DNA of 33,279 bases from Alphaproteobacteria bacterium. Its GTDB lineage: Bacteria; Pseudomonadota; Alphaproteobacteria; ATCC43930; CGMCC-115725. Of the stretch, positions 8,503-17,239 are shown in pieces; positions within the stretch are counted from its first letter, which is position 1, and every line of letters begins with the position of its first letter. Position numbers and translations under genes: made by a program. The DNA is taken from the NCBI GenBank assembly GCA_019240125.1, contig JAFAYW010000001.1, positions 1-33,279 of the forward strand, read 5' to 3'. The notes under the pieces were generated by a model. That model saw only the letters and a list, made by a program, of their open reading frames with translations, did not search any database and was not told where the DNA came from.

Positions 8503-9507
8503 ATGAAGGTAACGATCTTCGGAGCCGGGGCGGTGGGCGGCCATATCGCCGCGCGGCTCGGCGCCGGCGCCGCGGCGGCCGGGCTCGAGGTGGCCGCTGT
8601 GGCTCGCGGTACCCAGCTGGCGGCGATCCGCGAACGCGGCATCACCTTATGGCGCGGCGACGAGCGCTGCGATGCACGGGTTAACGCGACCGACCGACCC
8701 GAGGAACTGGGCCATCAGGATGTGGTGGTGGTGACGCTGAAATCGTCGGTATTACCCGAGGCTGCCGGCTTGATCGCGCCGCTGATCGGACCCGAGACGA
8801 GCGTCATCTTTGCGATGAACGGTATCCCCTGGTGGTATCTGTATCGTTGCCCGGACGGAAGCGCGCCGCGGCCAGACCTGTCAAACCTCGACCCGGGCGC
8901 TGTTCTGAGCCGCGGGATCGGTCTGGAGCGGGTGATCGGCTGCGTCATCAACTCGGCCAACGAAGTCATCGAGCCGGGTGTAATCCGCAACGCCACCTTT
9001 ACCCGCAACCGCTTCACGATCGGCGAGCCCGACGGCACCCTCTCGCGCCGCCTTGAGGCGATCTCGACAGCCTTCGGGCAGGCCGGGCTCGATACCCCGG
9101 TGACCGGCGCGATCCGAGAGGATATCTGGAACAAATTGCTGCTCAATCTCAGCACCGCGCCAATCTGTGCGCTGACCGGCGAGCCGATCGGAGTGATTGG
9201 TCGGCATGACGAGTTGCTGGCGGTCTCGAAGGCGGTGATGGCCGAGGGGCTGGCGACGGCGCGGGCGCATGGCATCGCGACCGCCGTCAGCTTCGAGGGT
9301 GCCTATGGCGACCGGCCGACCTCGCCGCATAAAGCGTCGATGCTGCAGGATCTGGAACGCGGCCGGCCGCCCGAGATCGACGGCATGCTGCGGGCGGTGC
9401 AGGCCTTTGCGCGCGCCGCCGACGTGGCGACACCGCACCTCGACACGATCATCGCGCTGGTCATCGAGAAATCGCGGCGCCTCGCGCTCTATACCGGCGG
9501 TGCCTGA
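8503..9507 (+). CDS. Ketopantoate reductase (PanE/ApbA) family NADPH-dependent oxidoreductase
   Basis: The 334-residue protein starts MKVTIFGAGAVGGHIAARL, a Rossmann dinucleotide motif (GAGAVGG at residues 7-13). It continues with VVVVTLKSSVLPEAA and AMNGIPWWY, and the C-terminal domain has IREDIWNKLLLNLSTAPICA, which contains the family's catalytic Lys (in NKLLLN). Later KASMLQDLERGRPPEIDGML is the classic PanE substrate-binding segment. PanE reduces 2-dehydropantoate to pantoate in coenzyme A synthesis, but alphaproteobacteria often carry several paralogues acting on other 2-oxoacids, so the specific role is open. Its last 19 bases overlap the end of the convergent meaB gene. Confidence 0.88.
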   Translation: MKVTIFGAGAVGGHIAARLGAGAAAAGLEVAAVARGTQLAAIRERGITLWRGDERCDARVNATDRPEELGHQDVVVVTLKSSVLPEAAGLIAPLIGPETSVIFAMNGIPWWYLYRCPDGSAPRPDLSNLDPGAVLSRGIGLERVIGCVINSANEVIEPGVIRNATFTRNRFTIGEPDGTLSRRLEAISTAFGQAGLDTPVTGAIREDIWNKLLLNLSTAPICALTGEPIGVIGRHDELLAVSKAVMAEGLATARAHGIATAVSFEGAYGDRPTSPHKASMLQDLERGRPPEIDGMLRAVQAFARAADVATPHLDTIIALVIEKSRRLALYTGGA

Positions 9508-10526
9508 GTCTCGCCGAGGAAGGCGGCGAGTAGCATCCGGGCGCCTGCCGCCGGGGTTCGGGAGCCGGCCCGTACTTCGGCTTCGACCTCGTGAAACCGC
9601 GTCGCCACCGCGGGGGTGCTGCGGAAGCGGTCGAGCAGTGCCGTGCCAATTTCCGCCAGGAGTGCCGCGCGCGCCTGGTCGGCACGGCGCCGCGCCCAGG
9701 TTCCGGTTTCTTCGAGGGCGAGACGAAATCGGGCGATGTCGTCCCATACGGCATTGACGCCGTCGCCTTGCAGGGCCGACACGGCGCGCACCTCAACCTG
9801 CCACTCGCTGTAGGCGGGGCGTACGAGGTGGATCGCATTGGCATATTCTGCGGCAGCCCGGTGCGCGTGATCGAGCAGCGGGCCATCCGCCTTGTTGATC
9901 AGGATCAGATCGGCGAGCTCGATGATACCGCGTTTGATGCCCTGCAATTCGTCGCCGGCCGCCGGCGGCAAGACCAGCAGGAACATGTCGACCATGTCGG
10001 CGACCGTGGTCTCCGCCTGACCGGCGCCGACCGTCTCGACGATGATCGTGTCGAAGCCGGCTGCCTCGCACAGCAGGATCGCCTCGCGCGTCCGCGGCGC
10101 GACGCCGCCGGTCTCGGCGCCGGCCGATGAAGGCCGGATGAAGGCTCCCGGCGCGCGGCTCAGTTCCGCCATCCGCGTCTTGTCGCCGAGGATGGCGCCG
10201 CCGCCGCGCTTTGAGGCGGGATCAACCGCCAGTACCGCGATACGTCGGCCGCGGTTCAGACCATCCAGCCCAAAACGCTCGATGAACGTCGATTTGCCGG
10301 CGCCCGGGGGGCCGGAAATGCCGACCCTGGTGGCGCGGCCCGTTTGCGGCAGGATCGACTCGATCAACCCCTCGGCGATGCTTCGATGATCCGGCCGGGT
10401 TGACTCGATCAGGGTGACGGCGCGGGCGAGGGCGCGCCGCTCGCCCTTGAGAATGGCGGAGGCGAGGGTAGCAGCGATCAATGCGGGGTCAGGCGGCGGC
10501 GCTGACCGGTGGGTCGTCGCAACCAC
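9489..10526 (-). CDS. meaB: MeaB family GTPase (methylmalonyl-CoA mutase chaperone, ArgK/LAO type)
   Basis: The 345-residue G3E-type P-loop GTPase has Walker A GPPGAGKST (residues 72-80), AVDPASKRGGGAILGDKTRM (switch region), FDTIIVETVGAGQAE and the NKAD guanine-specificity motif. MeaB proteins protect and reload the B12-dependent methylmalonyl-CoA mutase (or related mutases). No mutase gene is in this window, which is a mild oddity since they are often linked. The start is uncertain: the open frame begins at a GTG at 10526, inside the end of the receiver gene (overlap 38 bases), without a clear ribosome site. A later non-ATG start such as TTG within residues 10-20 is possible. The 3' end overlaps the convergent gene by 19 bases. 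Confidence 0.88.
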   Translation of the reverse strand: MVATTHRSAPPPDPALIAATLASAILKGERRALARAVTLIESTRPDHRSIAEGLIESILPQTGRATRVGISGPPGAGKSTFIERFGLDGLNRGRRIAVLAVDPASKRGGGAILGDKTRMAELSRAPGAFIRPSSAGAETGGVAPRTREAILLCEAAGFDTIIVETVGAGQAETTVADMVDMFLLVLPPAAGDELQGIKRGIIELADLILINKADGPLLDHAHRAAAEYANAIHLVRPAYSEWQVEVRAVSALQGDGVNAVWDDIARFRLALEETGTWARRRADQARAALLAEIGTALLDRFRSTPAVATRFHEVEAEVRAGSRTPAAGARMLLAAFLGETQAPPV

Positions 10527-10905
10527 CTCGCTTCTCGCACAGCGCTCCCGTGTCGCTCAGCACCTCATCAACGAGCTCGGTCATCTCCTGCACCCGAAAC
10601 GGCTTGAACAGGTGGCGCTGGCCGCTGGTTTCCAGACGAGGCCGGTGCTTCGGATTGCCGGTCGTCAGGATGACCGCACAGCCCCTGGCGGCGACCACCT
10701 TTGCCAGATCGAACCCGTCTTCGCTGCCGCGCAGAGAAATATCAACGATCGCGACGTCGAATTTTTCGCGGTCGAGATTTTCACGCATCTCCGCACCGTT
10801 GCGCACGAGCGCGAACTCGTAGCCGGCCAGATCAAGAATGTCGCCCAGCAAGGCGCGGACGGCGTCATCGTCCTCGACAACGAGAATGTTGCAGATGCGG
10901 CTCAT
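10489..10905 (-). CDS. Single-domain response regulator (CheY-like receiver)
   Basis: The 138-residue protein is a lone receiver domain: acidic pair EDD at residues 11-13, phospho-acceptor Asp55 in VDISLRG, Thr81/82 in ILTTGNP and Lys101 in FKPF. There is no output domain; the tail after residue 120 is short and Cys-containing (CEKRGGCDD). The ATG at 10905 gives the usual N-terminus directly before ILVVEDD; an upstream start at 10929 is possible. No histidine kinase is adjacent. Its 3' end overlaps the meaB open frame by 38 bases, so the two are likely transcribed together. Such orphan receivers often work in phosphorelays or as phosphate sinks; the partner kinase is unknown. Confidence 0.85.
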   Translation of the reverse strand: MSRICNILVVEDDDAVRALLGDILDLAGYEFALVRNGAEMRENLDREKFDVAIVDISLRGSEDGFDLAKVVAARGCAVILTTGNPKHRPRLETSGQRHLFKPFRVQEMTELVDEVLSDTGALCEKRGGCDDPPVSAAA

Positions 10906-11053
10906 CGCATTAGTGGCGCTTCGGCGCAACGGCCCCGGCGATCGGGAACCGATTGCATGGAAGGTAGCCTTCTCTCCCCTGAGTTGCGTACGCAGAAAAC
11001 GCTGAGGGCCTCGAAATGTTACCAGCGCTCATCAAGTGTCGGCGGGCTTTCCA
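10906..11053. other. Intergenic region between ABC exporter and receiver gene
   Basis: These 148 bases lie between two minus-strand genes. I see no convincing terminator (no GC hairpin followed by a T run), no Pho box and no EcfG-type promoter on the minus strand. A promoter for the receiver gene may lie here but none stands out. Confidence 0.4.
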
Positions 11054-12919
11054 TCAATCGATCGTGACCAGCGCCTCGCGCGCTGCTGCTTCCTGCTGGC
11101 GTGTCCACATGGTCGCATAGGCGCCCCCGCGCGCGAGCAACTCGCGATGATGGCCGCGTTCGACGATCTGTCCGCCGTCGAGCACCAGGATCTGATCGGC
11201 GTCGACGACGGTGGAGAGACGATGAGCAATCACGAGCGTCGTCCGATGCGCCGCAACTTCGGCGAGGCTCGCCTGAATTTCGCGTTCGGTCTTGGTGTCG
11301 AGTGCCGAGGTGGCCTCGTCGAAAATCAGGATTTTGGGCGCCTTCAGGATCACCCGGGCAATCGCGACCCGCTGCTTTTCGCCGCCGGAGAGTTTGAGGC
11401 CGCGCTCGCCGACCACCGTGTCATAGCCATCGGGCAGGGCGGCAATGAAGTCGTGAATCCGGGCGAGGTGGGCCGCCGCCTCGATCTCGTCGCGGCTGGC
11501 GCCCGGCCGCCCGTAGGCGATGTTGTAATAGATCGTGTCGTTGAACAGCACGGTGTCCTGCGGCACCACGCCGATCGCGCGGCGCAGGCTGTCCTGCGTT
11601 ACGTCGCGAAGATCCTGTCCGTCGATCTCGATTGCGCCGGCGGCGACATCGTAAAAGCGGAACATCAGCCGCGCGATTGTCGATTTGCCGGCGCCGCTGG
11701 CGCCGACAATCGCCACGGTCTCACCCGGCGCGATCGCAAAATCGACATCCCGCAGGATTGGCCGGCGAGTGTCATAACGAAAATCGATGTGATGAAACGC
11801 GACGGCACCGTGCTTCACGTCGAGCGCCGGCGCATTGTTCCGGTCCTCGATTTCCGGCGCAACCTCGAGCAGCGACATCATCTGCTCGAGGTCGGTCAGC
11901 GATTGCTTGATGTTGCGATAGACGACGCCGAGAAAATTGAGCGGTGTGTACAGCTGCAACAGATAGGCGTTGACCAGCACAAAATCGCCGACGGTCATGT
12001 TGCCGGCCGCGACCCCGTCAGCCGCCAGCAGCATGACGCCGATCAAGCCCCCGGATATGATGACGCCCTGACCGATATTGAGCAGCGCCAGGGTCGTCTC
12101 GCTGCGAACGGCGGCGCGCTCATAGGCGCGCAATGCCATGTCATAGCGCTCGGCCTCATGGTGCTCATTGGCGAAGTATTTGACCGTTTCGTAGTTGAGC
12201 AGGCTGTCGACCGCCTTGGTGTTCGCCTCGCTGTTACGCGTGTTCATCTCGCGGCGGAAGCGGATGCGCCAGTCGGTGATCAGGAAGGTAAAGCTGACAT
12301 AGACGATGATCGTCGCAAGCGTGATAGCCGCGAAGGACCAGTTGTAGAGCCGCCACAAAAGGCCGCAGACGACGACGATCTCGAACACCGTCGGGATGAC
12401 GTTGAACAGCAGGAACGAGAGCAGGAATTCGATGCCGGCGATGCCGCGCTCGACGGCCCTCGCGAGACCGCCGGTGCGCCGCTCCAGGTGAAAGCGCAGC
12501 GACAGCGCATGGATGTGGCGGAACGTCCGCAAGCCGATCTGCCGCACGGCGCGCTGACTGACCTTGGCGAATACCGCGTTGCGCCACTCATTGAAGGCCT
12601 GCGACAGGATGCGGGCCGCGCCATAGGCAAGGATGATCGCGAGTGGCACCGCGATAATCCCTGGCGCGGCGGCCGAATGACCGCCGAGCGTATCGATGGC
12701 CCGCTTGTAGAGGAGCGGGATCGTGATGTTGGCGATTTTGCCGGTGATCAACAACGCGACCGCGGCCACCACGCGGACCCGCAATTCTACGGAATTGCGC
12801 GGCCACAAATAAGGGCCGAGCCCCTTCAGGGCGCGCAGACCCTCGCGCAGCCGCTCATCGGGTTCGGGCAATCCGCTGGCGCCCGATTGGCCAACCATCC
12901 GGGGACCATGGGGGCTCAT
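11054..12919 (-). CDS. ABC transporter, ATM1/HMT1-type half exporter (permease fused to ATPase)
   Basis: The 621-residue protein has an N-terminal six-helix exporter domain (about residues 45-345) and a C-terminal ATPase: Walker A GASGAGKST near 406-414, signature LSGGEKQRVAIAR, Walker B ILIFDEATSALD and H-loop IAHR. The segment DSLLNYETVKYFANE in the last part of the membrane domain is characteristic of the ATM1 subfamily, which exports glutathione-linked compounds (glutathione-metal or persulfide species). The ATG at 12919 is chosen because it overlaps the stop of the upstream MFS gene as ATGA, implying translational coupling; the frame is open further upstream inside that gene. A homodimer in the inner membrane is expected. 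Specific cargo is inferred from the family only. Confidence 0.9.
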   Translation of the reverse strand: MSPHGPRMVGQSGASGLPEPDERLREGLRALKGLGPYLWPRNSVELRVRVVAAVALLITGKIANITIPLLYKRAIDTLGGHSAAAPGIIAVPLAIILAYGAARILSQAFNEWRNAVFAKVSQRAVRQIGLRTFRHIHALSLRFHLERRTGGLARAVERGIAGIEFLLSFLLFNVIPTVFEIVVVCGLLWRLYNWSFAAITLATIIVYVSFTFLITDWRIRFRREMNTRNSEANTKAVDSLLNYETVKYFANEHHEAERYDMALRAYERAAVRSETTLALLNIGQGVIISGGLIGVMLLAADGVAAGNMTVGDFVLVNAYLLQLYTPLNFLGVVYRNIKQSLTDLEQMMSLLEVAPEIEDRNNAPALDVKHGAVAFHHIDFRYDTRRPILRDVDFAIAPGETVAIVGASGAGKSTIARLMFRFYDVAAGAIEIDGQDLRDVTQDSLRRAIGVVPQDTVLFNDTIYYNIAYGRPGASRDEIEAAAHLARIHDFIAALPDGYDTVVGERGLKLSGGEKQRVAIARVILKAPKILIFDEATSALDTKTEREIQASLAEVAAHRTTLVIAHRLSTVVDADQILVLDGGQIVERGHHRELLARGGAYATMWTRQQEAAAREALVTID

Positions 12920-14085
12920 TCGCCGGCGGTCACCGTCACAGGGCGTTGCACCCGTAACCCGATCAGCAGCGCCGCCGTGACCAGCACGGCGCCCCATACG
13001 TACGGGCTGTTGCGGCCAAAAGCGTCGAATAACGCGCCCGCAATCAGCGGCCCCAGGACCCGCGCCAAGCTGCCGATCGATTGCGCCACACCCATGACCT
13101 CGCCTTGCTCATCGGCCGCGGCGCTTTTTGAGATGAGGCTGTTGATCGAGGGCTGCATGGCCCCCATTCCAATCGCCAGAGCGCTCACCGAGACCAGCAG
13201 CACTGCCATGTCGCGGGCGCCAGCCAGTATCAAGAGGCCGCCGGCGATCAGCGCGAGGCCGGTCTGCATCAGGCGCTCTTCGCCGAACCGCCGGCTCAGA
13301 TGGCCAATCAGGCCGCCTTGCATCAACGAGGACAGGACACCGACGTAAAAGAACACGAAACCAGTCGAACGTGGCCCCCAGCCGAACTGCTTCATCGCCC
13401 ACCAGGCGAAGATCGCTTCCATGCCGGAAAAGGCAAGGATTACCAGGAAGAATACCGCCAGCAACCGCGCCAGCGTGGGGCGGGTCAGCGCCTCGCGCGT
13501 CGTCGTGAGGCGGCCGCGGCGCGGCCGCGTCGAGCCGGGGGCCAGGCTCTCGCGCAACACCAGGAGCACCCCGATACACGCAAGCAATGACAAGCCTGCG
13601 GCGATCAGGCCGGGCGTCCGCAGGTCCGCATGGGCCAGGTCGTTGCCGGCGAGCACCCCCCCGACCACCGGACCGATAATAAACCCGAGACCAAACGCGG
13701 CCCCGATCAGTCCCATGCCCTTGGCGCGCTTCTCCGGTGGCGTAACGTCGGCAATGTAGGCCTGTGCGGCGGCGATGTTGCCGGCGCAGATGCCCGCAAC
13801 CGCGCGGGCCGCGAACAGCATCCAGAGCTGGGTCGCAAACGCCAGCCAGCAATAGGCCACCGCCGAGGCCGCCATGCTCACCATCAGCACTGGGCGGCGT
13901 CCGACCGAGTCGCTTAGCCGGCCCCAGATCGGCGACGCCAGCATCGACATCAGCGAGTAGGTGGCGAACAGCATCGTCATCTCGGGGGCGGAAGCTGTGA
14001 AACGCTCCGCGTAAAAGGGCAGCAACGGGATGACCAACCCGAAGCCGACCAGATCGATAAAGACGATGAGGAAAAGTATCAGCAT
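12916..14085 (-). CDS. MFS efflux transporter, TetA-like (DHA1 family)
   Basis: The 389-residue, 12-helix protein begins MLILFLIVFIDLVGFGLVIP, very like class TetA tetracycline pumps, followed by the MFS motif GRLSDSVGRRPVLM and the antiporter-type motif C region GLGFIIGPVVGG. Members of this group include drug pumps and many proteins with unknown natural substrates, so tetracycline resistance should not be assumed. The ATG at 14085 gives a family-like N-terminus; the frame stays open upstream but those residues look non-coding and run into the end of the Wza-like gene. Its stop overlaps the start of the ABC exporter gene (ATGA), so the two exporters are probably made together. Confidence 0.87.
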   Translation of the reverse strand: MLILFLIVFIDLVGFGLVIPLLPFYAERFTASAPEMTMLFATYSLMSMLASPIWGRLSDSVGRRPVLMVSMAASAVAYCWLAFATQLWMLFAARAVAGICAGNIAAAQAYIADVTPPEKRAKGMGLIGAAFGLGFIIGPVVGGVLAGNDLAHADLRTPGLIAAGLSLLACIGVLLVLRESLAPGSTRPRRGRLTTTREALTRPTLARLLAVFFLVILAFSGMEAIFAWWAMKQFGWGPRSTGFVFFYVGVLSSLMQGGLIGHLSRRFGEERLMQTGLALIAGGLLILAGARDMAVLLVSVSALAIGMGAMQPSINSLISKSAAADEQGEVMGVAQSIGSLARVLGPLIAGALFDAFGRNSPYVWGAVLVTAALLIGLRVQRPVTVTAGE

Positions 14086-14188
14086 GTCGCGGCTTGCTTG
14101 ATATCCGCTGCCCTGCCGGCGAACAAGCGCGATTGACGCCGCAGGCGAGATGTCGAGGGCCAGACCCCGCTTGAGGCCCGACCCGCGA

Positions 14189-15730
14189 TCAGCAATTAGC
14201 GGCGTAATAACAGGTGAGGAAACCGGTTTCGACTGGCCCGACAACCTGCGACAGCGCCGTAAAGGCTTGATAAACCGCCTGGGCCCGGGCGTTTGCAACA
14301 TAGATCACGTCCTGGTCGTGCACGGCAAACCGCTTCGCCAGGAGATATGATTTCGCGTCCATCAGATCGAGCCGGTATGCGACCGGGGAGATGCCGGCAG
14401 GCGCGTCGGTGGCCATCGGTTGCCCGAGCGCCCGTACCACGCTCTCCGGCTCATAACGGAATAGAAATACGGCCCGTGGATCGGCTTTATCGTCGTTGAG
14501 GCCACCGGCTTTCGCCAGAGCGTCCGACAGGGGCAGCTTATCCGAATTGAAGGTTACCACGGTGTTCTTACCGGTGGCACCGAACACGCTGAAGATCTGC
14601 GGCCGCCGCACGAGGGTCAGAACGTCGCCCGGCTCGGCATAGATGTCCTGCGACGGGTCGGACACCAGCGTCGCCAGGGAGACTGTCGCGGTGACGTCGC
14701 CGCGCGACAGGCGGACAAATGTCTCGTGCGGCGGCGCCTTGGCGCCGCCCGCCTCGGCAATCACCTGCAGCAGACGGTCACCACCTGGCGACAGCGGAAT
14801 TCGCGCGCCACCCACCACCTCGCCGGCGACCGATACCGTGTTCGCCACACTTTTTTTGTCGACCACCAATACCTGTGGATCGAGCGCCTTACCCCTCAGC
14901 CCCGCCTCGATCGACTTCTCGACCTCGGTGGGGGTGCGGCCCGCGACATTGACGCGGCCGATAAACGGAATGCTGATCGCGCCGTCGGTGCCTACCTGCT
15001 GATCGGGGATGCGCGTACCAGGACGCCCGCTTTGCGATGCCACGTCGAGAAGTTTGCCCAGATCCTGGCCGCGCTGGCCGGAAGCACCACCGGAGTTCGA
15101 GGTGAAGCCGCCCAGCGACGACGTCGAGGCGCTATCGCTACTCGACAGGCCAGTCATGCCCAGCGAGGGCCGATTTGTCGGTGAGCTGTTGTTGTTGCCG
15201 GTTTGGCTACCCCCACCGAGCGCGGAACCCCCGCCGCTCGTCGACAAGGCGTCCAGACCGGATGTCTGGGAGGACGATAGTCCGCCGGCGGCGCCCGTCG
15301 CGCCAAACAGCAACGCCATCAGATTGGGGGAGACAGTGAGGCCGCCCGGGGAACTCGGCACGCCCGCCAAGGCGGAGGCTGCCGACCCGCCGGTCAAGGC
15401 GCGTGCCGCTGAACCCGCCGGAAACGACAGCTCCGTCAGGGAGTTGCCGAACAAGCCATTATCGGCCGATTCCCAGACGGTGATGCCGACGATATCACCG
15501 GTGGCAATCTTCAGATCGGGGGCCGGGATGTATTCCTTGAACCGCGTAGCAAAGGGCGGCGGGTGCTGCGCCTCCAGTGTCTTGACGACGCCATCGTCAA
15601 TCTGAACGAGATCAAAGGCGATCTTGCCGCCGGGCTTGGCCTGTTCGACGACCTCGCCACCATACGGACCGCTCGAACACGCATTGAGCAGGAGCGCCAG
15701 GAACGAGGCACATATAACGGAACGATACAT
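14189..15730 (-). CDS. Polysaccharide export outer-membrane lipoprotein, Wza/BexD family, with large Ser/Gly-rich insertion
   Basis: The 513-residue protein starts with a lipoprotein signal (hydrophobic FLALLLNAC, lipid-carrying Cys18) and contains the polysaccharide export domain (KIATGDIVGITVWESADNGL at about 74-93, resumed at QQVGTDGAISIPFIGRV about 244-260). SLBB-like repeats follow (VSVAGEVVGGARIPL; FSVFGATGKNTVVTF). Such proteins form octameric outer-membrane channels for capsule or exopolysaccharide. Between residues about 94 and 243 there is a low-complexity stretch rich in Ser, Gly, Thr and Asn that interrupts the export domain; relatives usually have only a short loop. The start at 15730 is fixed by the lipobox. 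It follows phoB by 77 bases on the same strand. No glycosyltransferase, Wzc or Wzx/Wzy gene is adjacent. Confidence 0.88.
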   Translation of the reverse strand: MYRSVICASFLALLLNACSSGPYGGEVVEQAKPGGKIAFDLVQIDDGVVKTLEAQHPPPFATRFKEYIPAPDLKIATGDIVGITVWESADNGLFGNSLTELSFPAGSAARALTGGSAASALAGVPSSPGGLTVSPNLMALLFGATGAAGGLSSSQTSGLDALSTSGGGSALGGGSQTGNNNSSPTNRPSLGMTGLSSSDSASTSSLGGFTSNSGGASGQRGQDLGKLLDVASQSGRPGTRIPDQQVGTDGAISIPFIGRVNVAGRTPTEVEKSIEAGLRGKALDPQVLVVDKKSVANTVSVAGEVVGGARIPLSPGGDRLLQVIAEAGGAKAPPHETFVRLSRGDVTATVSLATLVSDPSQDIYAEPGDVLTLVRRPQIFSVFGATGKNTVVTFNSDKLPLSDALAKAGGLNDDKADPRAVFLFRYEPESVVRALGQPMATDAPAGISPVAYRLDLMDAKSYLLAKRFAVHDQDVIYVANARAQAVYQAFTALSQVVGPVETGFLTCYYAANC

Positions 15731-15807
15731 CGGCAGGCGAGGCCCCCAACCTTCGCGGGAGCACCCTAAGCGATACATTCCCGGTGAAGCAACCCCGCGC
15801 GTCTGCC

Positions 15808-16497
15808 TCAGGACACCGCGTCGAGCGCGTAGCCGACCGACCGGACGGTGCGCAGCAAATCCTTTCCGCCGGCAACATTGAGCGCCTTGCGGAGCCGGCG
15901 GATATGCACATCGACGGTACGCATCTCGATATCGGAATCCTGGCCCCAGACGCGATCAAGCAGCTGTTCGCGGGAAAACACCCGGCCGGGGTACTGCAGG
16001 AAATGGTAGAGGAGGCGGAATTCCGTCGGTCCGAGATGCACCGAATGACCCGATCGGGTGACCCGATGGGCCGTCAGGTCCATCGACAGATCGGCATATT
16101 GCAGCAGATTTTCCGAGGCATTCGGCTGGGCCCGGCGGATCACCGCCCGCAGCCGGGCTACCAGTTCGCTCGGGCTGAAGGGCTTGACGACATAATCGTC
16201 GGCGCCGCTATCCAACCCCCGGATACGGTCGTTTTCCTCGCCGCGGGCGGTCAGCATGATCACCGGCAGCGAACGCGTCCCCGGCGCGCGGCGAATCTGC
16301 CGGCAAACCTCGATGCCCGAGACAAGCGGCAGCATCCAGTCGAGCAGCACCGCATCAGGCCGCCGCTCTGAAATGCGTAACAGCGCCTCCTCGCCATCGG
16401 TCGCCTCGTCGACGGCGAAGCCCTCGCGCTCGAGATTGTACCGCAGCATCGTGACGAGCGGCGCCTCGTCCTCGACGATCAGCACGAGCGGTTTCAT
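15808..16497 (-). CDS. phoB: Phosphate regulon response regulator PhoB
   Basis: At 229 residues this has the usual PhoB length. The receiver domain shows EDE at 9-11, phospho-acceptor Asp53 in LLDWMLP, Thr83 in MLTARGEE and Lys105 in VVKPFSP. The C-terminal winged-helix domain has LGPTEFRLLYHFLQYPGRVF and REQLLDRVWG, then VDVHIRRLRKAL, the recognition helix region. PhoB activates Pho-box promoters when phosphorylated by PhoR. Its ATG overlaps the phoU stop as ATGA, so it is coupled to phoU at the end of the operon. The three-unit Pho box before pstS is its likely local target, giving positive feedback if the operon is transcribed through. Confidence 0.96.
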   Translation of the reverse strand: MKPLVLIVEDEAPLVTMLRYNLEREGFAVDEATDGEEALLRISERRPDAVLLDWMLPLVSGIEVCRQIRRAPGTRSLPVIMLTARGEENDRIRGLDSGADDYVVKPFSPSELVARLRAVIRRAQPNASENLLQYADLSMDLTAHRVTRSGHSVHLGPTEFRLLYHFLQYPGRVFSREQLLDRVWGQDSDIEMRTVDVHIRRLRKALNVAGGKDLLRTVRSVGYALDAVS

Positions 16498-17225
16498 AAG
16501 GCGCCGCTCTCCGCCGGACGATCGGCGACAACTTCGAGGCTCGACTTGTCGCGCTTGGGTCGCACCTGATCGAGCGGCGTGCCGTGCACGAGATAGTACA
16601 GGTCCTCGGCGATGTTGGTGGCGTGATCGCCGATCCGCTCGATGTTCTTGGCCATGAACAGAAGGTGCGTGTAGACGCCGATATTGCGGGGGTCTTCCAT
16701 CATGTAGGTGAGGAATTCGCGGAACAGGCTCGAATACATTTCGTCGAGCTCTTCGTCGCGGTTCCACACGACAATGGCCTTGTCGGCGTCGCGTGCGACA
16801 TAGGCATCGATCACGTCTTTGACGAGCGTCAGGGCGAGATGCGCCATGCGTGGCAAGGCGTGCGTTGGCTGGGCCGGCGGCGCCTGCGACAGGGCGATAG
16901 AGCGCTTGGCGACATTCGCCGCGTAATCGCAGATGCGTTCAAGATCGCTGCCGATCTTCAGCGCGGCGACGATCTCGCGCAAGTCGCGCGCCATCGGTTG
17001 CCGCAGCGCCAGGAGACGGATCGCCAGATTATCAAGGTCGCGTTCGAGCTGATCGACGGCCTGATCGCCCTCAATCACCTGCGCCGCCAAGTCGCTGTCG
17101 CGCCTGACCACGGCCTCGATCGCGGCGGCGAGCTGACTTTCCGCCCGGCCGCCCATCTCGACGATCGTCTTGCGCAGTCGCTGCAATTCGTCGTCGTAGC
17201 TCTTGATGATGTGTTCAGAGGCCAT
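16494..17225 (-). CDS. phoU: Phosphate signalling protein PhoU
   Basis: The 243-residue all-helical protein carries two PhoU repeats: GGRAESQLAAAIEAVVRRD with IEGDQAVDQLERDLDNLAIR, and a second copy ending in FMAKNIERIGDHATNIAEDL (the E-R-x-x-D-x-x-x-N metal-binding pattern, also seen earlier as DLERICDYAANVAKR). PhoU links Pst transporter state to PhoR and represses the Pho regulon in high phosphate. The ATG at 17225 has GGGGAGGAC just upstream. It sits 14 bases after pstB and overlaps phoB by ATGA, the standard alphaproteobacterial pstSCAB-phoU-phoB order. Confidence 0.96.
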   Translation of the reverse strand: MASEHIIKSYDDELQRLRKTIVEMGGRAESQLAAAIEAVVRRDSDLAAQVIEGDQAVDQLERDLDNLAIRLLALRQPMARDLREIVAALKIGSDLERICDYAANVAKRSIALSQAPPAQPTHALPRMAHLALTLVKDVIDAYVARDADKAIVVWNRDEELDEMYSSLFREFLTYMMEDPRNIGVYTHLLFMAKNIERIGDHATNIAEDLYYLVHGTPLDQVRPKRDKSSLEVVADRPAESGAL

Positions 17226-17239
17226 GTCCGGTCCTCCCC

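Noticed and set aside
11036..13348. 770-residue plus-strand open frame
   Set aside because: It lies antisense to the ABC exporter and MFS genes, which have clear motifs throughout; its translation is Arg/Asp/Gln-rich without domains, typical of a shadow frame in GC-rich DNA.
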